Program-made: the position numbers and the translations under genes
The notes under the pieces: model-generated
What the model saw: only the letters and a program-made list of their open reading frames with translations
What the model was told of the DNA's origin: nothing
The model's database searches: none
Assembly (NCBI GenBank): GCA_024683935.1
Contig: JAIKXV010000081.1
Coordinates: 1 to 13,787 of the forward strand
Direction of reading: 5' to 3'
DNA length: 13,787 bases
From: Lachnospiraceae bacterium
GTDB taxonomy: Bacteria; Bacillota_A; Clostridia; Lachnospirales; Lachnospiraceae
Part shown: in pieces, positions 7,209-13,787 of the stretch
Position numbering within the stretch: the stretch's first letter is position 1
How the letters are laid out: each line of letters begins with the position of its first letter

Positions 7209-7658
7209 ATGGAAGAATTTATAATACTGGATACGTCATATTTAACGGAAATGGTGAGTTTATATAAGTCGGCATTTTCACGAGAACCCTGGAATGATGA
7301 CTGGAGTGATGAAGAACAGCTGACAGAGTATATAAAGGAAAAGTCAGGAGGTTTTCATGCTGTAAATTACGGATTGCTCCGTGACGGAAAGCTCATTGCC
7401 ATTTCACTTGGGCAGATCACCCACTGGTGGGAAGGTACTAATTATGTTATGGATGAGCTGTGTGTTTCTCCCGACTGTCAGGGAATCGGTATAGGAACCC
7501 GGTTTATGGACCTGATCACATCGGACTTGAAGAAGCGTGGCGCTAAAGGCATTTTTTTACAGACCGACAGCGATAAGCCTTCATACAGCTTCTATCAGAA
7601 AAATGGCTTCAAAGATCTTTCAAAACATGTATGTTTATTCAAAAGTTTTAAGGAATGA
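7209..7658 (+). CDS. GNAT-family N-acetyltransferase
   Basis: A 149-residue cytoplasmic acetyltransferase expected to transfer the acetyl group of acetyl-CoA to an amine. The acetyl-CoA-binding motif A is clear: ELCVSPDCQGIGIGTRFMDLI with QGIGIGT at 91-97. The C-terminal FYQKNGF (128-134) is the usual motif B end. The N-terminus (SAFSREPWNDDWSDEEQ) resembles that of small GNATs sometimes annotated as aminoglycoside 6'-acetyltransferase-like, but the substrate is not determined. I choose the ATG at 7209 because AGGA at 7197-7200 is 8 bases upstream. The frame is open further up to a TTG at 7155, but that start lies inside the stem-loop and has no ribosome binding site. It is separated from the exporter operon by 168 bases. 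Confidence 0.85.
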   Translation: MEEFIILDTSYLTEMVSLYKSAFSREPWNDDWSDEEQLTEYIKEKSGGFHAVNYGLLRDGKLIAISLGQITHWWEGTNYVMDELCVSPDCQGIGIGTRFMDLITSDLKKRGAKGIFLQTDSDKPSYSFYQKNGFKDLSKHVCLFKSFKE

Positions 7659-7685
7659 TCATGATATAAATATCCTGTTAAAAGC

Positions 7686-7714
7686 TTGAATAATACGCAT
7701 ATATATAAGATAAT
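7686..7714 (+). promoter_or_regulatory. Predicted sigma-A-type promoter of the sensor-kinase operon
   Basis: TTGAAT (7686-7691) and GATAAT (7709-7714) with a 17-base spacer, in an AT-rich stretch just after the GNAT gene. Transcription would start near 7720-7722, which is where the 5' arm of the leader hairpin begins. Good match to consensus in both hexamers. Confidence 0.6.
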
Positions 7715-7719
7715 CTATG

Positions 7720-7790
7720 TGTCAGGGGATTGCTGAGATCAGAAGGGTAAGAATAAAAACATAATGGGAGAAACCGGGGGAGCCCTGACA
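7720..7790 (+). promoter_or_regulatory. Structured 5' leader of the sensor-kinase gene
   Basis: TGTCAGGG (7720-7727) and CCCTGACA (7783-7790) are a perfect 8-bp inverted repeat enclosing 55 bases. Because the 5' arm starts at the predicted transcription start, the leader RNA could fold into a closed domain of about 71 bases. The interior is purine-rich (GGGUAAG, GGGAGAAACCGGGGGAG). I compared it by eye with c-di-GMP, preQ1, yybP-ykoY, ZTP, THF and fluoride riboswitch consensus features and recognised none. It may be a new leader element or just a stabilising hairpin. Confidence 0.4.
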
Positions 7791-7806
7791 GACTGACATT
7801 GATACT

Positions 7807-10392
7807 ATGCAGCGTATGTCGGGAATACAGGTTATTATGGGGAATCAGAGTATAAAAAGGATTTATATAATCATAGTCAACGTGGTCATTATGGCTGCCA
7901 TATTGATCTTCGTTGTGCTTTATTCCGGATATACCAGCCGGGATTATTATCGTCGTCAGATAGATCATTTTGTTGACACAACAGTCACCATGGAGCAGGT
8001 GACGGAAAACTATCTGGAAGGCGAGCAGAGGATCTGTGATGTATGGGCGCGTTATATCAATAATAACGCCATGACCATGGAAGAGGCGGCTGCGTATATC
8101 CGTGCTTCCCATGTGCTTTCCATCACTTCGGCACATCTGATATTCCCCGACACCTTAATCGGTATTTCCACGCGCCCGAAACAGGGTACCACTGATGACT
8201 ACTCTGTTTCCTATGAACGGGTGGACCTTCTGGACAATATTAATCTCAGTGATGAGATAGGGAAGTCGATCAACATTACCCGCGCTTACACCAACCCGAT
8301 GAACGGCGAGCAGTCACTGGCTTTCTGCAACAGGGTTACGCTTATGGATCCGGAAAATGAAAGCCCCCGGGATGCGATCCTGTTGCGGATAATCCCCATC
8401 TCGGAGCTGGAACAGAAGTGGATCTTTCCCCAGTCCGAGCTTGTAAATGCGGAGCTTTCCATGATCGACGCCGAAGGTGACTATATAATCAAAGGATACA
8501 GCTTTAAGAATTCCAGCTTTTTTGAATTTTACAAGTCATATAATCCGACGGATCCCGAATCCGCGGTGCAGTTGTTTGAACGGATCACGTCATCTACCGG
8601 CTCCATTTCCATGCTTAATTCCCACGGACAGGAATGCATACTGGCCTTTACACCGGTGGACGCCACCTACAGATGGACCATGCTGGGTTTTGTGCCGGCG
8701 GCGGATCTTCATGATGATAAGGAGAACTGGCTGCTGTTTGGAGTCGTATCCGTAGGATTGCTGATCCTGTTCCTCTGTGACATGTTCTATATGTTTTCTC
8801 TGAACAAGCGGCTTCAGGCCACTGCCATGGAAGCGGAAGCCGCAAATAAGGCAAAGACCGATTTCCTTTCCACCATGTCCCACGATATCCGTACCCCCAT
8901 GAACGCCATCATAGGCCTCACAGCCATAGCGGAGAAGAATCTGGGAGATGTGGAATCAACAAGGGAAAGCCTGAGGAAGATCAGTCTTGCGGGAAATCAT
9001 CTGCTGACTTTGATCAACGATATTCTGGATATATCAAAGGTGGAGAGCGGAAAACTGAAACTTAGCCCGGTGACATTCTCCATAGTTGAAACGGTTGAGA
9101 ACCTTGTAAATATTTCGCAGCCGATGATCAAGGAAAAGAATCTTGAATTCAGTTTCCGTATCGACCGGATGGAAAATGAATACCTGCATACAGACCAGCT
9201 CCGCTTAAACCAGATTTATATCAATATTCTCTCCAACGCCATAAAGTACACGGAACCCGGTGGGAGTGTCAGTGTGGATATGCGTGCGGAGGAGAGTCCC
9301 ATTCCCGGATGCGTAAGGCTTATCTATGTGGTTGCGGATACGGGCATCGGCATGAGCCCGGAATTCATTGCCACCATGTATCAGCCTTTCTCGCGGCAGA
9401 TTGACAGCCGGGTCAACAGTATTCAGGGAACCGGACTGGGCCTGGCGATCACCAAGCAGATGGTAGAATTGATGGGCGGAACCATCGATTGTCAGAGCGA
9501 GCAGGGCAAGGGGACAACCTTTATCGTAGTGCTGGATATTCCCATAGCCGACAGGCAGCGGGAGGATATGCAGCTTGACAACATTAACGTTCTGATAGTA
9601 GATGATGATGAGATCATGCTGCAGACGGCTGTTGACACCCTGCAGTCTCTGGGAGCCGTAACAGAGCAGGCCCGAAGCGGAGAGGATGCACTCGGTATGA
9701 TCAGGCAGAGGCATCTTTCCGGCAGGGATTACGATGTTGTCATTATCGACTGGAAAATGCCGGAAATGGATGGCATTGAGACCATCGACCGGATACGCTC
9801 TGAGATAGATAAGAGTATTCCGATCCTGCTTATGTCCGCATATGACTGGTCAGACATAGAGGAAAAAGCAAAAGAGGCAGGGGCTATCGGTTTTGTAAGT
9901 AAACCTCTTTTCCGTTCCACGCTTTATGATAAGATCAACGTTCTGATCGGAAAAGAACCTAAATCCCAGGAGCCGGAGGACGATCACTCCGATCTGAAGG
10001 GCCTGCACATCTTAGTAGCAGAAGATAATGATATCAACTGGGAGATCATCTCCAAGATACTTACCATGTTCGGGATCATTGCCAACCGTGCGGAAAACGG
10101 GCGGATATGTGTGGATATGATAAGCTCGGCGGAAGAGGGGAGTTACGATCTTATCTTCATGGATGTACAGATGCCGGAGATGAACGGTCTCGACGCAACC
10201 AGGGCGATCCGGAAGCTCACGGATCCATGGGCGTCCGCCATTCCCATTGTTGCAATGACTGCGGACGCGTTTTCAGAAAACATCACGGAATGCCTGAACG
10301 CGGGAATGAACGGGCATATTGCAAAACCCATCGATATCAAATTAGTCATTAAGGAAATACGAAGGATCATGGAAGAAAGGGGTCGATCATGA
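7807..10392 (+). CDS. Hybrid sensor histidine kinase with two receiver domains
   Basis: A membrane-bound hybrid kinase of about 861 residues. Layout: helix 1 (19-40), extracytoplasmic sensor region (about 42-304), helix 2 (about 306-328), HisKA with phospho-histidine H359 in FLSTMSHDIRTPMNAIIG, HATPase with N-box N477, DTGIGMS (511-517) and GTGLGLA (541-547), a first receiver (about 592-715) with D648 and K699, and a second (about 732-856) with E739/D740, D786 and K840. No HPt domain and no DNA-binding output follow, so phosphate must pass to a separate partner or the second receiver acts through protein contacts. The start is uncertain: ATG 7807 has no ribosome binding site, while ATG 7837 (residue 11) has CAGG 5 bases upstream and may be the true start. 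The stop overlaps the lipoprotein start (ATGA at 10389-10392), implying coupled synthesis. Confidence 0.92.
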   Translation: MQRMSGIQVIMGNQSIKRIYIIIVNVVIMAAILIFVVLYSGYTSRDYYRRQIDHFVDTTVTMEQVTENYLEGEQRICDVWARYINNNAMTMEEAAAYIRASHVLSITSAHLIFPDTLIGISTRPKQGTTDDYSVSYERVDLLDNINLSDEIGKSINITRAYTNPMNGEQSLAFCNRVTLMDPENESPRDAILLRIIPISELEQKWIFPQSELVNAELSMIDAEGDYIIKGYSFKNSSFFEFYKSYNPTDPESAVQLFERITSSTGSISMLNSHGQECILAFTPVDATYRWTMLGFVPAADLHDDKENWLLFGVVSVGLLILFLCDMFYMFSLNKRLQATAMEAEAANKAKTDFLSTMSHDIRTPMNAIIGLTAIAEKNLGDVESTRESLRKISLAGNHLLTLINDILDISKVESGKLKLSPVTFSIVETVENLVNISQPMIKEKNLEFSFRIDRMENEYLHTDQLRLNQIYINILSNAIKYTEPGGSVSVDMRAEESPIPGCVRLIYVVADTGIGMSPEFIATMYQPFSRQIDSRVNSIQGTGLGLAITKQMVELMGGTIDCQSEQGKGTTFIVVLDIPIADRQREDMQLDNINVLIVDDDEIMLQTAVDTLQSLGAVTEQARSGEDALGMIRQRHLSGRDYDVVIIDWKMPEMDGIETIDRIRSEIDKSIPILLMSAYDWSDIEEKAKEAGAIGFVSKPLFRSTLYDKINVLIGKEPKSQEPEDDHSDLKGLHILVAEDNDINWEIISKILTMFGIIANRAENGRICVDMISSAEEGSYDLIFMDVQMPEMNGLDATRAIRKLTDPWASAIPIVAMTADAFSENITECLNAGMNGHIAKPIDIKLVIKEIRRIMEERGRS

Positions 10393-11682
10393 AAAAGACA
10401 ATGTGTATTTTTTAACGGTGCTGATGACTATTATGCTTACAGCATGCGGTTCGGCGAAGAAGGAGGCAGCTTCAGATCAAGGATTTAAGCCGCGCCTTGA
10501 TACTTCCACAAGCTGTCACATAAACGTTGCCGGAAATTATGATAACTTTGAGGCACTGGAAGCTGAATTTGACCGTTTCAACGCTCATTACCCGAATGTG
10601 GAGCTTATGTTCACGAAAGTGGATGACTATAACAACATGATCGGTACGGTGCTGAACGGAAACGACGCCCCGGACATCTATGTCAATTACTCCTGGATGT
10701 ACGGCAGGGACCAGTATAAATCTTCCATAGACCATGCGGAGGATCTGTCGGATCCAGCTCTGGGACTTAATCTTGACTGTATCCGAAGCAATATCATATT
10801 GAATACGGATGACGGCAAACTCCCGATGGTACCGGTTTTCTCGAATACCTATGGAATGCTGGTAAACAACAGTCTTTTTGAAAAAGAGGGCCTTAAAGTT
10901 CCGAAGACCTATAAGGAACTGGTAAAGGTGTGTGATGAGTTCCGTAAAAAGGGCTATAAAAGCCCGATAATGGGCTTCTCCAACGAGGAGACAACATCGA
11001 TCTTCACTTTGACAAGTTACCCTTTCTTTTGCGGAACTGTAGCGAAGGATGCAGAGGCTATCAAAAAACTCAACGCCCTTGATCCCTCAGCCGGCGAGTA
11101 TATGCGGCCTACCCTTGAAAAGATCACCCAATTTCTGAATGACTGCTGCGTAGATCTTGACGCCTGTGCAGAGATCGAAAACAATTATGACGCTGTGATA
11201 CTTCGCTTTTTTGAGGGAGACGTACCCATGATGACCGGCTCCGGTGATACGGTTTCCGGAACGGAGAAGCGTGAGAGCCGCTCTGAGGCCTTTATCGCAG
11301 CTCCCTTTGAATACTCCTTTGTACCGGTTCCCATGTCGGATGAAGGCGCCAACTTCCTTGATGTGCCGAATCTGCAGTTCTCCGTAAACAAAGACAGTAA
11401 GAACCTTGACATGGCAAACGAGTTTATGCGGTTCCTTATCACGTCAACGGAGCTTAACGAATTAGCACAGAAAAGGGACTTATGTCTCCCACCAAAGACT
11501 TGTCATTTAACAGCATGTACGCCTCCTTCGGAGATGTTCCGGATTCAAGGATACTGTCACCGGAAGAATTCGGCCTGACAGATGATGCGGTAATACAGTT
11601 AAGGCAGGCGGTTTACGGAGTCGGAACCGGCACAATGACCATAGATGAGGCAATTGCCGGATATGGCTCTTATGAACAATAA
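10389..11682 (+). pseudogene. Extracellular solute-binding lipoprotein with two single-base frameshifts
   Basis: The product resembles ABC-type solute-binding lipoproteins (extracellular solute-binding protein family 1), cell-surface binders of sugars or oligosaccharides. The natural start is the ATG at 10389, overlapping the kinase stop and preceded by AAAGGGG. From there the frame stops after eight codons at TAA 10413-10415, within T6 (10408-10413). One extra T restores MKKTMCIFLTVLMTIMLTACGS, a signal peptide and lipobox with Cys20. Near 11475-11477 (AAAAGGG), one extra G joins the long frame to a segment of about 67 codons reading MSPTKDLSFNSMYASFGDVP and ending TAA 11680-11682, the expected C-terminus of this family. 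With both repaired, the protein is 431 residues. As given, only a GTG at 10403 opens the middle frame and the end is replaced by junk to 11578. It is either a pseudogene, phase-variable, or a homopolymer sequencing error. Confidence 0.8.
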
Positions 11683-11713
11683 CGCGAATTAAATTGGAAA
11701 AGAGGTTTATGTT

Positions 11714-12844
11714 TTGAAGAATGAAGATTTTAAGATGACAAACAGCCGTGATGCTGTGATCGTGAGGACCAGCGTCATTGGGATCGTAGCCAATGTCTTT
11801 TTGGCGGCTTTTAAGGCCTTTGTAGGTCTGACATCAAATTCCATCGCCATCGTGATGGATGCGGTCAACAACCTGTCGGATGCCGCAAGCTCAGTCATTA
11901 CCATTGTGGGTACAAAGCTGGCGGGGAAAGAGCCGGACAGGAAGCATCCCTTTGGATACGGAAGGATCGAATACCTGAGTGCCATGCTGATCTCCTTTTT
12001 GGTGCTGTACGCCGGTATCACTGCCTTTATCGAATCCGTGAAAAAGATCATCAGCCCTGAAACTCCGGATTACAGTGCCGCGTCGCTGATCATTGTGGCA
12101 GTTGCGGTAGTGGTAAAGATCGTTCTGGGACGATATGTAAAGAGCGTGGGGAAAAAGGTGAACTCAGACTCACTTGTAAATTCCGGTGAGGATGCCACCC
12201 TTGATTCCGTTATCTCAGCGTCAACACTTGTTGCAGCCGCGATTTACCTTACACTTCACATTTCATTAGAGGCCTGGCTTGGCGCAGTGATCGCCATCGT
12301 CATCATCAAATCGGGCTTTGAAATGCTTAAGGAAACGATATCCCAGATATTAGGAGAACGTGCGGATGCCCAGCTTGCCCGTGACATAAAGGCAACCGTA
12401 AACAGTTATCCTGAGATCAGCGGAGCCTATGATCTGGTACTACATAACTACGGGCCGGATTCTTATAACGGATCTATCCATATCGAAGTTCCGGACACAC
12501 TGACTGCCGATGATCTTGATAAACTGATAAGAAGAGTCACGAACGATGTCCTTAAAAACCATAACGTAACCCTGACAGCAATAGGCGTATATTCCGTTAA
12601 CTCGAAGGATGAAGATGTGGTGGAGACAAGAAAGAACATCTTAAGGATCGTTAAGTCGAATCCCTACGTTCTCCAGATGCACGGTTTCTGCCTTGATAAA
12701 GAGGAGATGGCGATCCGTTTTGATGTTGTAGTAAGTTTTGACGCAGGGGATCGCAGGCAGGTCTATAAAGAGGTATGTGAAAAGGTACAGCAGGAATATC
12801 CGGACTACACGCTGCAGATAGCGATGGATGGGGATTTCAGCTGA
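11714..12844 (+). CDS. Cation diffusion facilitator metal exporter, manganese-type motif
   Basis: A 376-residue CDF-family antiporter that exports divalent metal across the cytoplasmic membrane in exchange for protons. It has about six N-terminal helices and a long cytoplasmic C-terminal region with a metallochaperone-like fold (HNYGPDSYNGSIHIEVP near 244-260) plus a second similar segment (about 300-375), as in long clostridial members. Metal-site residues: N52 and D56 (NNLSD) in helix 2 and D160 and D164 (DATLD) in helix 5. This ND-DD pattern is the one described for MntE-type manganese exporters, while zinc members usually have HxxxD in helix 5, so manganese or iron is favoured. The TTG at 11714 has AGAGG 8 bases upstream; ATG 11735 is an alternative without a clear site. 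It lies 31 bases after the lipoprotein gene. Confidence 0.9.
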   Translation: MKNEDFKMTNSRDAVIVRTSVIGIVANVFLAAFKAFVGLTSNSIAIVMDAVNNLSDAASSVITIVGTKLAGKEPDRKHPFGYGRIEYLSAMLISFLVLYAGITAFIESVKKIISPETPDYSAASLIIVAVAVVVKIVLGRYVKSVGKKVNSDSLVNSGEDATLDSVISASTLVAAAIYLTLHISLEAWLGAVIAIVIIKSGFEMLKETISQILGERADAQLARDIKATVNSYPEISGAYDLVLHNYGPDSYNGSIHIEVPDTLTADDLDKLIRRVTNDVLKNHNVTLTAIGVYSVNSKDEDVVETRKNILRIVKSNPYVLQMHGFCLDKEEMAIRFDVVVSFDAGDRRQVYKEVCEKVQQEYPDYTLQIAMDGDFS

Positions 12845-12885
12845 GATACTGCTTGGCGGGTGAATGTTAGGTAAAGGAGGTCTCT

Positions 12886-13787
12886 ATGTACGGAACCGGT
12901 ACCAAGAAAATGCTTAATATGCTGATACTTGATGTTCTCAGAGAGTATTCTGACGAGGACCACAGGTTAAAGCAGCAGGAGATCATTGATCTATTGGATT
13001 CCAATTATGGGATCGCGTGTGAGCGCAGGTCTGTTAAGAATAATATCAACAGCCTCAGGGAAATGGGATACGATATCGCCATCGATAAGGGGTATTATCT
13101 CAGGACCCGGGAGTTTACAGAGGCTGAGCTCAGACTTATGATCGACAGCATTTTCTCATCCGGCGGGATTACGGATAAAGAGGCTCACCAGTTAGTAAAA
13201 AAGCTTGAAAAGTTTTCAAACAAGTATTTTAAGGCACATGTCTCTCATATCCACAGTGCTTCCAGTGGGAAGAACGCCGGGAACCAGAAGGTGATGGCAT
13301 CCATAGCTGCTGTGGATACGGCAATATCAAAGGGAAAGAAGATCTGTTTTTCATATCTTCAGTATGGGATCGACCAGAAACTCCATCCTAAAAATACAAA
13401 AAGGTATGTGGTCAATCCGTACCAGATGGTCAGTTACAGCGGCAAATACTATCTCATCGGGAACTACGATAAATACGACAACATATCTCATTACAGGCTG
13501 GACCGTATGACAGATGTTGAGATATTAAAAGAACCGCGGAAACCCATGAAATCCATAAAAGGACTTGAAAACGGGTTAAATTTAGAGGAGTATCTTACGG
13601 AACATCTTTATATGTACTCGGGAAAAGGAGAGCACATCAAGCTTCGTACATCAGAAAGCATGATGGATATGCTGATCGATTTCTTCGGCAAGGATTTCAG
13701 GATTTCATATGGAGAAGGTGAAGATATCATAGTTGACCTCAAATGCAATCCGGATGCGTTCTTTTTCTGGGTGATGCAGTTCGGAAG
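12886..13787 (+). CDS. WYL-domain transcriptional regulator (runs off right edge)
   Basis: The frame from ATG 12886 stays open to the window end, giving 300 residues of an incomplete protein. AAAGGAGG (12873-12880) lies 5 bases upstream. The N-terminal part (about 1-75) is a winged helix-turn-helix of the HTH_11/DeoR-like kind (KQQEIIDLL...ERRSVKNNINSLREMGYDI...GYYL). The WYL domain starts near residue 140 (KGKKICFSYLQYG) and includes VNPYQMVSYSGKYYLIGNYD, where the name-giving W-Y-L reads Y-Y-L, and HYRLDRMTDVEIL. A C-terminal WCX-like extension (GEHIKLRTSESMMDMLIDFFG) has begun. WYL proteins bind nucleotides or nucleic acid ligands and regulate varied genes, including some defence loci. It follows the CDF gene by 41 bases on the same strand. 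Confidence 0.92.
   Translation, partial: MYGTGTKKMLNMLILDVLREYSDEDHRLKQQEIIDLLDSNYGIACERRSVKNNINSLREMGYDIAIDKGYYLRTREFTEAELRLMIDSIFSSGGITDKEAHQLVKKLEKFSNKYFKAHVSHIHSASSGKNAGNQKVMASIAAVDTAISKGKKICFSYLQYGIDQKLHPKNTKRYVVNPYQMVSYSGKYYLIGNYDKYDNISHYRLDRMTDVEILKEPRKPMKSIKGLENGLNLEEYLTEHLYMYSGKGEHIKLRTSESMMDMLIDFFGKDFRISYGEGEDIIVDLKCNPDAFFFWVMQFG

Noticed and set aside
7678..8136. Minus-strand frame of 152 codons over the kinase start and leader
   Set aside because: It overlaps the promoter, leader and N-terminal kinase codons, has no recognisable domain, and has histidine- and tyrosine-rich composition typical of an antisense shadow.
9205..9714. Minus-strand frame of 169 codons inside the kinase
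   Set aside because: It lies wholly opposite the HATPase and first receiver coding sequence, with no family resemblance.
11709..11720. A third homopolymer slip at the CDF start (ATG at 11709 followed by T4)
   Set aside because: Adding a T would give M-F-L-K-N-E, but the ribosome binding site would be only about 3 bases away; the TTG at 11714 has better spacing, so no error needs to be assumed.
1..13787. CRISPR array, tRNA or rRNA gene, intact insertion sequence
   Set aside because: No regularly spaced repeats, no cloverleaf or rRNA-like segments, and no transposase motifs were seen.

Overview
The window looks like chromosomal DNA from an anaerobic, Gram-positive gut or rumen bacterium of the Clostridia, most likely a Lachnospiraceae relative of Butyrivibrio or Roseburia. 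This is inferred from protein style (hybrid sensor kinase with two receivers, COG4586/4587/3694-type ABC exporter, long CDF transporter, WYL regulator), strong AGGAGG-type ribosome binding sites and moderate base composition. No rRNA, tRNA, CRISPR array or intact insertion sequence was seen.

Left part (1-3720): the 3' end of an unidentified, probably secreted protein. It is followed by an AT-rich dGTPase-family HD phosphohydrolase gene. Convergent to that lies a 5'-truncated membrane acyltransferase missing its first helix and conserved histidine. Directly behind it is a small intact gene for a cyclic-phosphate-processing receiver-like (cREC) protein with its own promoter. Next comes a short C-terminal remnant of a VirD4/TraG-type conjugation coupling protein. 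Together these look like the scar of an integrated or decayed mobile element.

Middle part (3722-7040): a LysR-type regulator diverges from a three-gene ABC exporter operon (ATPase and two PF06182-like permeases). The shared 105-base intergenic region holds a perfect 10-bp inverted repeat with a 9-bp spacer, a strong candidate operator, and a plausible promoter for the exporter. A stem-loop and a GNAT acetyltransferase gene follow.

Right part (7686-13787): a predicted promoter and an 8-bp-closed leader hairpin precede a hybrid histidine kinase (HisKA-HATPase-REC-REC). Its stop codon overlaps the start (ATGA) of a solute-binding lipoprotein gene. As given, the lipoprotein gene has two single-base deletions in homopolymer runs; adding one base back at each restores a 431-residue lipoprotein. 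Downstream on the same strand are a CDF metal exporter with a manganese-type ND-DD motif and a WYL-domain regulator that runs off the right edge. With short gaps and no visible terminators, these four may be co-transcribed.

The items most worth checking are the twice-frameshifted lipoprotein coupled to the kinase, the structured leader of the kinase, the LysR operator, and the mobile-element scar around the cREC gene. I did not find clear evidence of a wholly new multi-gene system.
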